From contig NZ_CAADFC020000035.1 of the NCBI RefSeq assembly GCF_900696085.1, positions 1 to 64,000 on the forward strand: a stretch of DNA of 64,000 bases, written 5' to 3'. How positions within the stretch are numbered: the first letter of the stretch is position 1; each line of letters opens with the position of its first letter. The translations under genes and the position numbers were made by a program. Below are positions 15,892 through 24,561 of this stretch, piece after piece. This DNA is from Bradyrhizobium ivorense. Its GTDB lineage: Bacteria > Pseudomonadota > Alphaproteobacteria > Rhizobiales > Xanthobacteraceae. The notes beneath the pieces were generated by a model. It saw only the letters and a list, made by a program, of their open reading frames with translations, was not told the DNA's origin and did not search any database.

Positions 15892-17064
15892 TCAGCTGTA
15901 GATCTCGAACAGGCCGGCGCCGCCCTGGCCACCGCCGATGCACATGGTCACGACGCCCCACTTGGCCTTGCGCCGACGGCCTTCCTGCAGAAGGTGGCCG
16001 GTGAGCCGGGCGCCGGTCATGCCGAACGGGTGGCCGATCGCGATCGAACCGCCGTTGACGTTGTACTTCTCGGGATCGATGCCGAGCTGGTCGCGCGAAT
16101 ACAGGCACTGGCTGGCGAAGGCCTCGTTGAGCTCCCAGAGATCGATGTCGTCGATCTTCAGGCCGTGGCGCTTCAACAGCTTCGGCACGGCGAACACCGG
16201 GCCGATGCCCATCTCGTCGGGCTCGCAGCCGGCCGAGGCCCAGGCCACGAAACGGCCCATCGGGTTGAGGCCGCGCTTCTCGGCGTCCTTGGCTTCCATC
16301 AGCACCACGGCGGCGGCGCCGTCGGAGAGCTGGCTGGCATTGCCGGCGGTGATGTACTTGCCCGGGCCCTTCACCGGCTCGAGCTTGGCGAGGCCCTCCA
16401 GCGTGGTCTCGGGACGGTTGCACTCGTCGCGATCGACCACGTAGTCGACGATCGACTCGGCCTTGGTCGCCTTGTCGACCACCTTCATCTTGGTCTTCAT
16501 CGGGACGATCTCGTCCTTGAACTTGTTGGCCTGCTGCGCGGCGGCCATGCGGCGCTGCGACTCCAGCGAATACTCGTCCTGGTATTCGCGCGAGACCTTG
16601 TAGCGCTCGGCGACGATGTCGGCGGTGTCGATCATTGCCATGAAGATGTCGGGCGCGGTCTTCAGCAGGTCGGGATCGATCGATTCCTTCGGCGTGCCGC
16701 CGCCCGGAATCGAGATGCTCTCGACGCCGCCGGCGACGATGCAGTCGGATCCATCGGAGCGAATGCTGTTGGCGGCCATCGCGATGGTCTGCAGGCCCGA
16801 CGAGCAGAAGCGGTTGACCGAGACGCCGGCGGTGGTCTTCGGCAGGCCGGCGAGCAGCGCGGCCTGGCGGCCGATGTTCGGCGCGCCATGCGCGCAATTG
16901 CCGAGATAGCAGTCCTCGACATAGTCCTTGGCGACGCCGGCGCGCTCGACGGCGTGCTGGATCGCGTGCGCGGCCAGCGACATCGGCGCGGTGATGTTGA
17001 ATCCGCCACGGCCGGACTTCGCCAGGCCGGTGCGCGCATAGGAAACGATTACGGCTTCACGCAT
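15892..17064 (-). CDS. Acetyl-CoA acetyltransferase (thiolase)
   Basis: A 390-residue thiolase, complete in its catalytic residues: the nucleophilic cysteine in VNRFCSSGLQTIAMAAN (about residue 90), the histidine in NGGSIAIGHPFGMTGAR and the second cysteine in MCIGGGQGGAG near the C-terminus. It condenses or cleaves acetyl-CoA/acetoacetyl-CoA or longer 3-ketoacyl-CoA; chain length cannot be settled. ATG 17064 has AGAGGGAG upstream and begins the standard REAVIVSYARTGLAKS block, so the longer open frame to 17136 is not used. It ends in a strong terminator and appears monocistronic. Confidence 0.92.
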   Translation of the reverse strand: MREAVIVSYARTGLAKSGRGGFNITAPMSLAAHAIQHAVERAGVAKDYVEDCYLGNCAHGAPNIGRQAALLAGLPKTTAGVSVNRFCSSGLQTIAMAANSIRSDGSDCIVAGGVESISIPGGGTPKESIDPDLLKTAPDIFMAMIDTADIVAERYKVSREYQDEYSLESQRRMAAAQQANKFKDEIVPMKTKMKVVDKATKAESIVDYVVDRDECNRPETTLEGLAKLEPVKGPGKYITAGNASQLSDGAAAVVLMEAKDAEKRGLNPMGRFVAWASAGCEPDEMGIGPVFAVPKLLKRHGLKIDDIDLWELNEAFASQCLYSRDQLGIDPEKYNVNGGSIAIGHPFGMTGARLTGHLLQEGRRRKAKWGVVTMCIGGGQGGAGLFEIYS

Positions 17065-17166
17065 TGTTTTCTCCCTCTGAGATCGCCGGATAGTGGCGCG
17101 TCTTGACGCCTTCGTACACCTAATTTCGGCCGGCACAACAGGAATACCAGCGGCCCCAGAACGACA

Positions 17167-17196
17167 AACGCCGCCTCCGGGGCCGGAGACGGCGTT
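17167..17196 (-). terminator. Probable terminator downstream of serA
   Basis: AACGCCGCCTCCGG (17167-17180) and CCGGAGACGGCGTT (17183-17196) form a 14-base stem with one mismatch. On the minus strand the stem is followed by TGTCGTTCTGG, only moderately T-rich. It lies between the serA stop and the thiolase start. Confidence 0.5.
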
Positions 17197-17244
17197 CTGT
17201 TCCGCAGATCGGAATATCGGTCTGTTTGAAACGCTCTCCGTTTT

Positions 17245-17324
17245 CGTAGGGTGGGTTAGTCGAAGGCGTAACCCACCTCTTCGATGTTGGAACGGCGGGT
17301 TACGCTGCGCTAACCCACCCTACG
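17245..17324. repeat. Family E palindromic repeat (CGTAGGGTGGGTTAG...CTAACCCACCCTACG)
   Basis: The two 15-base termini are exact inverted copies, and GGCGTAACCCACC/GGCGGGTTACGC form an inner pair. It lies immediately after the serA stop codon. Only one copy of this family was seen in the window. Confidence 0.8.
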
Positions 17325-17331
17325 ATCCGGG

Positions 17332-18921
17332 TTAGAACGTCAGCGCCTTGGCCTGCTTCACCTGCGGCAGCGCCTGCACCTTGGCGAGCACGTCGGCCGG
17401 CACGGAGCCGTCGACCTCGACCAGCGCGATGGCGTCGCCGCCCTGCTTGACGCGGCCGAGATGGAAGGTCGCGATGTTGATCTTGGCATCGCCGAGCAGG
17501 CCCGCGAAGGCGCCGATGAAGCCCGGCTTGTCCTCGTTGGTCACGTAGATCATCGACTTGCCGAACTCGGCGTCGATGCGGATGCCCTTGATGTCGACGA
17601 GGCGCGGCTTGCCGTCGGCATAGACGGTGCCCGACACCGAACGCTCCTGCCGCTCGGTGGTGACGGTGACCGTGATCAGGCTTTCATAGTCGCTCTGCGC
17701 GGCGCGGACGATCTCGTCCACCACCATGCCGCGCTCCTTGGCGACGACCGGCGCCGACACCACGTTGACCTCGCCGAGCATCGGCCGCAGCAGGCCGGAC
17801 AGCACCGCCGAGGTGATCGCCTTGATCTTCATCTCGGCGACGTGGCCCTCATAGGTGATCTGGGTCTTGATGATGCCGCTCTCGGTGAGCTGGCCGGCGA
17901 ACGAGCCGAGCTTCTCGGCGAGCTCGATGAACGGCTTCAGCTTCGGCGCCTCTTCCGCCGTGATCGAGGGGAAGTTCACCGCATTCGAGATCGCGCCCGA
18001 CAGCAGATAGTCCGACATCTGCTCGGCGACCTGCAGCGCGACGTTCTCCTGCGCCTCCGTGGTGGAGGCGCCGAGATGCGGGGTGCAGATCACGTTGGGA
18101 TGGCCGAACAGCACGTTCGAGGTCGCCGGCTCCTCGACGAACACGTCGAAGGCGGCGCCCGCGACATGCTTGGAGTTCAGCGCATCGACCAGCGCCTGCT
18201 CGTCGACCAGGCCGCCGCGGGCGCAGTTGATGAGGCGCACGCCCGGCTTCATCTTGGCGATCGCGGCGGCGTCAATCAGGTTCTTGGTCTTCTCGGTGAG
18301 CGGCGTGTGCAGCGTGATGAAATCGGCGCGCTTCAACAGCTCGTCGAGCTCGACCTTCTCGACGCCGATGTCCTTGGCGCGCTCCGGCGACAGGAACGGG
18401 TCGAACGCGATCACCTTCATGCGCAGGCCGAGCGCGCGGTCGGCGACGATCGAGCCGATATTGCCGCAGCCGACCACCCCGAGCGTCTTGGCGGTGATCT
18501 CGACGCCCATGAAGCGGTTCTTCTCCCACTTGCCGGCCTGGGTCGAAGCGTCGGCCTGCGGGATCTCGCGCGCCAGCGCCAGCATCAAGGTGATGGCATG
18601 CTCGGCGGTCGTGATCGAATTGCCGAACGGCGTGTTCATCACGATGATGCCCTTGGCGGTCGCCGCCGGGATCTCGACATTGTCGACGCCGATGCCGGCG
18701 CGGCCGATCACCTTCAGGCGGTTCGCCTTCTCGATCAGCTTGGCGGTGGCCTTGGTGGCCGAGCGGATCGCCAGCCCGTCGTAATTGCCGATGATCTCGG
18801 CAAGCTTTTCCTTGTCCTTGCCGAGGTTGGGCTGGAAGTCGACCTCGATGCCACGATCCTTGAAGATCTGCACGGCAGCCGGGGACAGCGCGTCGGAAAT
18901 GAGAACTTTGGGTTTTGACAT
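17332..18921 (-). CDS. serA: D-3-phosphoglycerate dehydrogenase
   Basis: A 529-residue long-form SerA that oxidises 3-phosphoglycerate to 3-phosphohydroxypyruvate, the first step of serine synthesis. The substrate/NAD domains show NYDGLAIRSATKATAKLIEK, the dinucleotide fold GVVGCGNIGSIVADRALGL, the arginine in NCARGGLVDEQAL and the histidine in TPHLGAST. These are followed by an allosteric substrate-binding domain (about 320-450) and a C-terminal ACT domain (about 455-529, MIYVTNEDKPGFIGAFAGLLG) for serine feedback. ATG 18921 begins the family N-terminus. It is downstream of serC on the same strand with a repeat between them. Confidence 0.95.
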   Translation of the reverse strand: MSKPKVLISDALSPAAVQIFKDRGIEVDFQPNLGKDKEKLAEIIGNYDGLAIRSATKATAKLIEKANRLKVIGRAGIGVDNVEIPAATAKGIIVMNTPFGNSITTAEHAITLMLALAREIPQADASTQAGKWEKNRFMGVEITAKTLGVVGCGNIGSIVADRALGLRMKVIAFDPFLSPERAKDIGVEKVELDELLKRADFITLHTPLTEKTKNLIDAAAIAKMKPGVRLINCARGGLVDEQALVDALNSKHVAGAAFDVFVEEPATSNVLFGHPNVICTPHLGASTTEAQENVALQVAEQMSDYLLSGAISNAVNFPSITAEEAPKLKPFIELAEKLGSFAGQLTESGIIKTQITYEGHVAEMKIKAITSAVLSGLLRPMLGEVNVVSAPVVAKERGMVVDEIVRAAQSDYESLITVTVTTERQERSVSGTVYADGKPRLVDIKGIRIDAEFGKSMIYVTNEDKPGFIGAFAGLLGDAKINIATFHLGRVKQGGDAIALVEVDGSVPADVLAKVQALPQVKQAKALTF

Positions 18922-18983
18922 TTGGATGTTCCTTCGCCCTGCAGCGCGCGGGCGTCCTGGACCAACGGGGTGAAGTCTCTGAT

Positions 18984-19117
18984 CACTTCTCCCTCTCCCC
19001 GTTCTTACGGGGAGAGGGTCGGGGTGAGGGGCAGCCACAAACGCCAGCGTGAGCGGAGAGAGGCCCCTCACCCGGCGCTATGCGCCGACCTCTCCCCGCA
19101 ACAACGGGGAGAGGTGA
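18984..19117. repeat. Family A palindromic intergenic repeat, copy 5
   Basis: CCCTCTCCCCGTTCTTACGG and the following GGGGAGAGGG form the left hairpin; GGCGCTATGCGCC and CCTCTCCCCGCAACAACGGG the right. It fills the gap between serC and serA and could partially terminate or stabilise a joint message. Confidence 0.85.
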
Positions 19118-19128
19118 CTAGGGAAAAA

Positions 19129-20301
19129 TCAGGCTGCCTTGGGCAGCGCGGCCTTGGTCTCGGCAAAGGCCCAGTCGATCCACTGCGTCAGCAGCTCGAC
19201 GTCCTTGGCTTCGACAGTGGCGCCGCACCAGATCCGCAGGCCCGCCGGCGCATCGCGGTAATAGGCGAAGTCGAAGCCGGCGTTCTCCTTTTCGACCAAC
19301 GCGACCAGCTTCTTGCAGAAGTCGGCCTGCGCATCCGCGGGAAGCGAGGTGATCGCGGGATCGGTGAACTTCAGGCACACCGAAGTGTTGGAGCGGATCG
19401 CGGGATCCTTGGCCAGGAAATCGATCCACGGCGTCTTCGCCTTCCAGTCGGCGAGCGCCTTGGTGTTGGCGTCGGCGCGCGCGATCAGGGCCTTGAGGCC
19501 GCCGATCGACTTCGCCCAGTTCAGCGCGTCGAGATAGTCCTCGACGCACAGCATCGACGGCGTGTTGATGGTCTCGCCCTCGAAGATGCCCTGGTTGAGC
19601 TTGCCGCCCTTGGTGAGGCGGAAGATCTTGGGCAGCGGCCAGGCCGGCTTGTAGGTCTCGAGCCGTTCCACCGCGCGCGGGGAGAGGATCAGCATGCCGT
19701 GCGCGGCCTCGCCGCCGAGCGCCTTCTGCCAGGAGAAGGTGACGACATCGAGCTTGGCAAAGTCCAGCGGCTGCGCGAACGCGGCCGAGGTAGCGTCGCA
19801 GATCGTGAGGCCTTCGCGGGTCGCGCTGATCCAGTCGGCGTTCGGCACGCGCACGCCCGAAGTGGTGCCGTTCCAGGTGAAGACGACGTCGGAGGCGGGA
19901 TCGACCTTGGACAGGTCGGGGATCTCACCGTAGGCCGCGTTGAGCTTGGTGACGTCCTTGAGCTTCAATTCCTTGACGATGTCGCTGACCCAGCCCTCAC
20001 CGAAGGATTCCCAGGCGAGCGTGGTGACCGGGCGCGCGCCGAGCAGCGACCACAGCGCCATTTCGACCGCGCCGGTATCCGAGGCCGGGACGATGCCGAT
20101 CTTGTAATCGGCCGGCACCTCAAGCACTTCGCGCGTCAGTTCGATCGCGAGCTTGAGCTTGGCCTTGCCGACCTTCGCACGATGCGAGCGGCCGAGGGCG
20201 GCGTCCTTGAGATTGTCGGGGTTCCAGCCGGGGCGCTTGGCACAGGGGCCAGACGAAAAATGCGGCACGTGAGGCCGCGAAGCGGGCTTCGCTGCAGTCA
20301 T
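19129..20301 (-). CDS. serC: Phosphoserine aminotransferase
   Basis: A 390-residue class V PLP enzyme that transaminates 3-phosphohydroxypyruvate to phosphoserine. The start shows PHFSSGPCAKRPGW, a substrate-site block; the cofactor lysine is in VVTFSWQKALGGEAAHGMLI; NTPSMLCVEDYLDALNW follows. The enzyme is the longer alphaproteobacterial type. GGAAGGG lies seven bases upstream of the ATG. It supplies the second step after SerA, encoded just downstream. Its own promoter and short hairpin leader lie at 20302-20383. Confidence 0.95.
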   Translation of the reverse strand: MTAAKPASRPHVPHFSSGPCAKRPGWNPDNLKDAALGRSHRAKVGKAKLKLAIELTREVLEVPADYKIGIVPASDTGAVEMALWSLLGARPVTTLAWESFGEGWVSDIVKELKLKDVTKLNAAYGEIPDLSKVDPASDVVFTWNGTTSGVRVPNADWISATREGLTICDATSAAFAQPLDFAKLDVVTFSWQKALGGEAAHGMLILSPRAVERLETYKPAWPLPKIFRLTKGGKLNQGIFEGETINTPSMLCVEDYLDALNWAKSIGGLKALIARADANTKALADWKAKTPWIDFLAKDPAIRSNTSVCLKFTDPAITSLPADAQADFCKKLVALVEKENAGFDFAYYRDAPAGLRIWCGATVEAKDVELLTQWIDWAFAETKAALPKAA

Positions 20302-20323
20302 AATCTACCCTTCCAGATAGCTG

Positions 20324-20383
20324 CCTCTCGGTGGGGAGAGGTTTCCCGCCGCCGGAGATATTGGAAAGGCGTTAAAACGTCAA
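20324..20383 (-). promoter_or_regulatory. serC promoter and short hairpin leader
   Basis: On the minus strand: TTGACG (20383-20378), 17-base spacer, TATCTC (20360-20355), a strong sigma-70 match. The predicted leader of about 47 bases contains CCTCTC-N6-GAGAGG (20341-20324 read backwards) just before the GGAAGG ribosome site. A conserved serC RNA motif in the 5' leader of serC is known from alphaproteobacteria; the position fits, but I have not aligned it. Confidence 0.55.
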
Positions 20384-20592
20384 GGAAGTTCAGATACGTC
20401 GGGATGGACGGGGGGATCACGGCTGATTGATGGGGATTGCTCGGCCTGCTGCATCAGCTCCTGATCGAGCAGATCTGCCGCCAGCGTCATGAGCTTAACC
20501 GCCTTGCGCCGGCTGGATATTTTCAGAATGCTCTTCTCGCCGGCCTGTACGATGTACTCGTTGCCGAGCCGCACGATCGAGTAATTTGGCAT
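20380..20592 (-). CDS. Small conserved hypothetical protein
   Basis: A 70-residue protein of unknown function from ATG 20592 (GGGGA upstream; an in-frame ATG at 20637 is possible). The N-terminal half reads as a small beta sheet (NYSIVRLGNEYIVQAGEKSI, LKISSRRKAVKLM) followed by a helix (TLAADLLDQELMQQAEQ) and a disordered, proline-rich tail. No catalytic motif is seen. Its stop codon overlaps the -35 box of serC, so it is upstream of serC on the same strand with little space between them. Confidence 0.55.
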   Translation of the reverse strand: MPNYSIVRLGNEYIVQAGEKSILKISSRRKAVKLMTLAADLLDQELMQQAEQSPSISRDPPVHPDVSELP

Positions 20593-20761
20593 CTGAAATC
20601 CCCAAGCTGCCGCCGCGCCGATGGGAGACGCTGACATAGCCCAGTCGTTCCTGGCCGTAAAATTACGGAGGTGGGCGTAGTTTATTGCTCCTTAACCGGA
20701 ACGCGGAGCGATAACCACCGCAGGCATCGCAGGCGAGAAAACACAATTTCACGCACGCATT

Positions 20762-21232
20762 TCAAAAGCGCAGCGTCATGCCGAGATGGCTGCGCGCGAA
20801 ACCGAGCCGTTCATAGAAGCGCTGCGCGTCGACACGCGTTTGATGCGTCAGGAGCTCGACCAGCCCACAGCCTTTCGCCCGCGCCTCGGTGACCGCCCAC
20901 TGCACCAATAGCTCGCCGATGCCGCGGCTGCGGCAGTGCTTGGCGACGCGAACGTCCTCGAGCAGGCCGCGCGAGGTGCCTTGCGAGCTGAGGCCCGGCA
21001 TCACGGCGAGCTGCAGGCAGCCGACCACGGTCCCCTCGCCGTCGATGGCGACGACGAGCTGCACATTGGCATCGCGATCGACCCGCTCGAAGGCCCGATA
21101 GTAGAGTTCCGGCAGCGGATCCTCGATCCGCTCGCGTCCGCTGCCGAGCGGATCGTCGGCGAGCATGCCGACAATGGCGGCGACATCCTCGCGGCGGGCG
21201 CGGCGGATCGTGATCGATGCAGCTTCGGTCAT
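20762..21232 (-). CDS. GNAT-family N-acetyltransferase
   Basis: A 156-residue single-domain acetyltransferase. ITIRRARREDVAAIVGMLAD starts the fold; EGTVVGCLQLAVMPGLSSQG is the central strand region, and the acetyl-CoA loop lies in LEDVRVAKHCRSRGIGELLV (the R/Q-x-x-G-x-G/A signature as RSRGIG). GCGLVELLTHQTRVDAQRFY and ERLGF complete it. Substrate unknown. It precedes a GST gene on the same strand, separated by about 30 bases, and may share its message. Confidence 0.88.
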   Translation of the reverse strand: MTEAASITIRRARREDVAAIVGMLADDPLGSGRERIEDPLPELYYRAFERVDRDANVQLVVAIDGEGTVVGCLQLAVMPGLSSQGTSRGLLEDVRVAKHCRSRGIGELLVQWAVTEARAKGCGLVELLTHQTRVDAQRFYERLGFARSHLGMTLRF

Positions 21233-21260
21233 GGTGGTCCTTGGCAGTCCTGGTCAGATC

Positions 21261-21851
21261 TCAGCGCGCCGGCGGCAGGCCGAGCACGCGCTCGACATCG
21301 GCGATCCAGCGGCGGATCACGGGATAGCGGTCGAGGTCGAGGCCGCCCTCATGCGCCACGCGGGTATAGGCGACGAGCGAGACGTCGGCGAGCGAAAATG
21401 CCTCGCCAACCAGGAAGCGGGTGCCGGCGAGATGCCGCTCCAGATGATCGAGCGCCGCGTAGCCGCGCTTCACCAGGTTGGGATCGAGCTCGGCGACGGC
21501 CTTGCCGAGATACACGATGTGGAAGCGGCAGACCGCGACATAGGGCTCGTGGGTGTTCTGCTCCCAGAACATCCAGGCATCCATCTGCGCCGCGCGATAG
21601 GGGTCAACAGGAACGAGATCGCTGCCGCGCGCGAGATAGCGGATGATGGCGTTGGACTGCGCCAGCGTGCGGCCGTCGTCGAGCTCGACCGTCGGCACCT
21701 GCCCCCAGCCGTTCAGCTTGAGGAATTCCGGTGTTCGGCTGCCGCCCTTCAGGGTGTCGATCTCGATCCAGCTGTAGGGCAGCGCCAGCCGGTCGCAGAC
21801 CCACTTCACCTTCAGGCAATTGCCCGAATTGCTGTCGCCGTAGCTCTTCAT
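21261..21851 (-). CDS. Glutathione S-transferase family protein
   Basis: A 196-residue two-domain GST. The thioredoxin-like N-terminal domain begins MKSYGDSNSGNCLKVKWVCD with the serine-rich glutathione-contact loop, and contains GGSRTPEFLKLNGWGQVPTV (cis-proline) and AQSNAIIRYLA (gamma-glutamyl site). The C-terminal helical domain has the capping GEAFSLADVSLVAYTRVAHEG. ATG 21851 begins the fold; upstream Met codons add residues without homology. It lies upstream of a GNAT gene on the same strand. The substrate is unknown. Confidence 0.88.
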   Translation of the reverse strand: MKSYGDSNSGNCLKVKWVCDRLALPYSWIEIDTLKGGSRTPEFLKLNGWGQVPTVELDDGRTLAQSNAIIRYLARGSDLVPVDPYRAAQMDAWMFWEQNTHEPYVAVCRFHIVYLGKAVAELDPNLVKRGYAALDHLERHLAGTRFLVGEAFSLADVSLVAYTRVAHEGGLDLDRYPVIRRWIADVERVLGLPPAR

Positions 21852-22005
21852 TCGATTGCGCTCCCCAGGGCGATATCCGGCGGCGAACCTGCCGCGCGAA
21901 ATCATGCTCACACAACGGAGCGGGCGCGTCGATGATTGATTGTGCATGACGGCTGCGGCATCCGGTCAGCCGCGCCGTTCGCCGGCACGCCGCAGCGGCA
22001 GCGCG

Positions 22006-22824
22006 TCAGAACTTGTAGCCGAGACCGAGGCGCACCGTATTGATGCTGGTGTCGACGACCGTGGTATAGCGCGCGTATTCCCACTCGGCACGCATGAACA
22101 GGCCGGCCATCAGGCTGATATCGATGCCGAGGCCGCCGCTGTAGCCGACCACCAGGTTGTTGTGCCGGACGTCGGTCGCGCCGTTGACAAACGGCGCCGA
22201 GAACGGGCCCAGCGCGGAGGTGCTGATGGAATCGTAGATGGTCACGGAGCGCGAGATGTTGGCATTGCCGAAGCCGACGCCACCGAAGATGTAGGGCAGG
22301 AAGCAGCCCCAGGCATAGCCGGCGCGGCCGCGGAACGTGGCCATGTCGGTAATTTTGATCGACGCGGTCGAATCGACGCGTACGTCGTGGAAGAAGCTGT
22401 CGGTCAGCGCCGTGCTGCTGATCAACTCCTTGCTTGCAGTCGAAGTGCCGCCGAAGTTGCCGTGCAGGTAGCTCACCTCGGCACCGACGACCACGTCTTC
22501 GAATTGCCAGTTGTAGCCGGCAAAGCCGCCAAACGCCGAGCCATGCTGCGACACCTTGCCGAGCCCGAGATTCCAGTTCGCGACGTCCATCTGCTGGATC
22601 ACGTTGTGGTCGAGCAGCGGCGTGAGCAGGTTGGTGTTGGTCCCCGAGAAATTCTCGTTCGACGATCCATAGGCGCCCTGGCCGCCGACATAGAAGCCGG
22701 CCCAGTTGGTGGTTCGCGGCGCATCGCTGTACGAGCCGCGCAAAACCGGAAGCTCGGAAAGATCCGCAGCTTGCGCAGCGGTCACCGCTCCGAACATCAT
22801 CGCTGCCAGCAAGAACCTGCGCAT
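22006..22824 (-). CDS. Outer-membrane beta-barrel protein (Omp25/RopB-like)
   Basis: A 272-residue exported barrel protein. MRRFLLAAMMFGAVTAAQAA is a signal peptide from ATG 22824. TTNWAGFYVGGQGAYGSSNE is the hallmark first strand of rhizobial Omp25/Omp31 proteins, followed by alternating strands (FGGFAGYNWQFEDVVVGAEV, MATFRGRAGYAWGCFLPYIF, MAGLFMRAEWEYARY) and the C-terminal strand VRLGLGYKF ending in phenylalanine. It probably contributes to envelope integrity. A second, different barrel gene lies upstream on the same strand. Confidence 0.88.
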   Translation of the reverse strand: MRRFLLAAMMFGAVTAAQAADLSELPVLRGSYSDAPRTTNWAGFYVGGQGAYGSSNENFSGTNTNLLTPLLDHNVIQQMDVANWNLGLGKVSQHGSAFGGFAGYNWQFEDVVVGAEVSYLHGNFGGTSTASKELISSTALTDSFFHDVRVDSTASIKITDMATFRGRAGYAWGCFLPYIFGGVGFGNANISRSVTIYDSISTSALGPFSAPFVNGATDVRHNNLVVGYSGGLGIDISLMAGLFMRAEWEYARYTTVVDTSINTVRLGLGYKF

Positions 22825-22940
22825 CCCAACGCTCCATCCAACCCCACGAACTACGCGTTGATCATCGCCTGTTAACCTTAACCAATCGTTGTCGCCGGCC
22901 GCTTTTGACATGCTGCGTTGCACGGCTGCGCGACAGCGCG

Positions 22941-22978
22941 CCAAAAATGCAAAACGGCGCGGGATGCTCCCGCGCCGT
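22941..22978 (-). terminator. Intrinsic terminator of the 23008-23859 barrel gene
   Basis: ACGGCGCGGGA (22954-22964) pairs perfectly with TCCCGCGCCGT (22968-22978) around TGC. On the minus strand the stem runs into TTTGCATTTTTGG. It lies 30 bases past the stop codon. Confidence 0.85.
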
Positions 22979-23007
22979 CTGCAATCGTTAACCGTGAAGG
23001 CCGGAAA

Positions 23008-23859
23008 TTAACCCTTGCGGATCAGCGGCGGGGGCGGCGGCGGGGGCGGCACGTCGCAGCACGGCAGAGCGAAGCGCACGCCGAGCTTGACGTCCTGCGA
23101 GGTCAGGTCGCGGAACTCGAACGAGGACGGACCGGTGTTGGTGCCGTCGAACGAGCGACCATTGCCGTGCTTGGCCGTGCCCATGTCGAGATAGCGGTAG
23201 GCCAGTTCGACGGTGAAGTTGTTGGTGACCTTGTAGGCGACACCGGCGTGCACCGCCCAGGCCAAATTGGTCTTGGTGGCGCCGTCCGCGACGAAGGTGC
23301 CGGTGAGACCGGACCCGCTCGGGAAGGTGGCGACATCGGAGAACGCCGTGGTCTTGATCGACGCGGCACCGACACCGGCGCCGATGAACGGCGTCAGACA
23401 CCACCAGGTGCCGAGATCGGCATAGACGTTCACGAGGCCGACCCAGGCCTGGTAACCGCCGTGATAGGCATCGGCGAGCGGGTTGGTCGGGAAGGTTGCG
23501 AAGTCGGTCCCGTTGAAGCTCACCTTGGAGCGATACTCACCGGTGATGTCGGCGCGGAACCAGTTGTTGAACTGATAGCCGACGCCGAGGCCGTAGACCA
23601 TGCCGCTGTCGAAGCTGTGGCCAAGGTGGTTGATCGTCGCGCCGGCCGGCAGCGTGTCGTAGGCGTTGACGTGCAGCCTGCCCTGGGTGTTGGTCATGCC
23701 GATGTCGCCGCGCAGATACCAGCCGCCAAAATCCTGCTGAACCGGCGGCGGTGCATACGCCATCGGAGGCGGCGGCATGATGGGCATGTCGGCGGCGAAC
23801 GCCGCCGAGGACAGCAGGGATGCCGCGCCGGCGGCAATCAGAGACTTTACGCTACGCAT
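23008..23859 (-). CDS. Outer-membrane beta-barrel protein (Omp31/RopB-like)
   Basis: A 283-residue exported barrel. The signal peptide ends SSAAFA-AD; a proline-rich linker (MPIMPPPPMAYAPPPVQQ) leads to DFGGWYLRGDIGMTNTQGRL, the first strand. Later strands include VYGLGVGYQFNNWFRADITG, TPFIGAGVGAASIKTTAF and FTVELAYRYLDMG, with DVKLGVRFALPCCDVPPPPP at the end. The C-terminus is a polyproline tail with two cysteines and RKG rather than a terminal aromatic residue, which is unusual for a barrel protein. It has its own strong terminator. Confidence 0.88.
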   Translation of the reverse strand: MRSVKSLIAAGAASLLSSAAFAADMPIMPPPPMAYAPPPVQQDFGGWYLRGDIGMTNTQGRLHVNAYDTLPAGATINHLGHSFDSGMVYGLGVGYQFNNWFRADITGEYRSKVSFNGTDFATFPTNPLADAYHGGYQAWVGLVNVYADLGTWWCLTPFIGAGVGAASIKTTAFSDVATFPSGSGLTGTFVADGATKTNLAWAVHAGVAYKVTNNFTVELAYRYLDMGTAKHGNGRSFDGTNTGPSSFEFRDLTSQDVKLGVRFALPCCDVPPPPPPPPLIRKG

Positions 23860-24257
23860 TGGCTTCGTCCTTTGTTGGCCGGTGAGGCGACAACGAAAGC
23901 CCCACGTCTGAAACTCACGGGCCGGACGATGGCAGCAAATGTTTAAGCGGCACTTAACCCTAATTTTTAAGGTTGATTTTCTCTGACCTTTTTTCGCAGG
24001 CCGCGCTTATGGGTCCATCAATTGCCGCGCACGCAGCGCGAAAGATGGCCAGCGCGCCACAAGTGCTAACGATGTCTTGACGGAGATGCAGGGTTTGCGC
24101 TGCACCGAGCCGCATCTGTTAGCGAGTGATTAACGAGAGCTGCCGCGCGGAGCGGACCGCTATAGCGAATCGCGTTCGGCATCTTCGGCTGGAACGCCGC
24201 GAGCCCTCTCTCACCGTCACCCTGAGAGGGTGTGAAGCTTTGCCCTCATATACCGTT
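23860..24257. other. Non-coding stretch upstream of the barrel gene
   Basis: No supported gene. Bases 23935-23990 are A/T-rich (TTTAAGCGGCACTTAACCC, TAATTTTTAAGGTTG) and probably hold the promoter of the leftward barrel gene. The rest up to 24257 shows no clear motif. Confidence 0.4.
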
Positions 24258-24380
24258 GTCATCGCCCGGCCTGTGCGCAATTGCGCACATGGACCGGGCG
24301 ATCCAGTACGCCGCGGCCTCTCGCTTCTATCACCGGCGTCTCTGGAATACTGGATCACCCGGTCAAGCCGGGTGATGACA
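24258..24380. repeat. Family F palindromic repeat (GTCATCGCCCGGC...CCGGGTGATGACA), copy 1
   Basis: The ends TTGTCATCGCCCGGC and GCCGGGTGATGACA are inverted copies; inside are TGTGCGCAATTGCGCACATG, a perfect hairpin, and CCAGTA...TACTGG. It is followed almost directly by a family B repeat. Confidence 0.75.
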
Positions 24381-24406
24381 CCGAGCAAGCTGAGCAAACC
24401 AACACC

Positions 24407-24530
24407 GTCACCCTGAGGAGCCTGCGCAGCAGGCGTCTCGAAGGGTCGACGGCCCGGCTCTCACAGCGGCAACAGCCGGGCCGTGCATCCTTCGAGGGCC
24501 GCTGAAGAAGCGGCCACCTCAGGATGACGG
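24407..24530. repeat. Family B palindromic repeat, copy 2
   Basis: Ends: CGTCACCCTGAGGAG and CACCTCAGGATGACGG. Internal arms GTCTCGAAGGGTCGACGGC and GCATCCTTCGAGGGCCGC are partial inverted copies; GCCGGGCCGTGCATCC matches the equivalent part of the copy at 28675. It lies 30 bases downstream of glmM. Confidence 0.8.
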
Positions 24531-24561
24531 AATTGGCAAGCTGATGATCGGACAGCGGACT

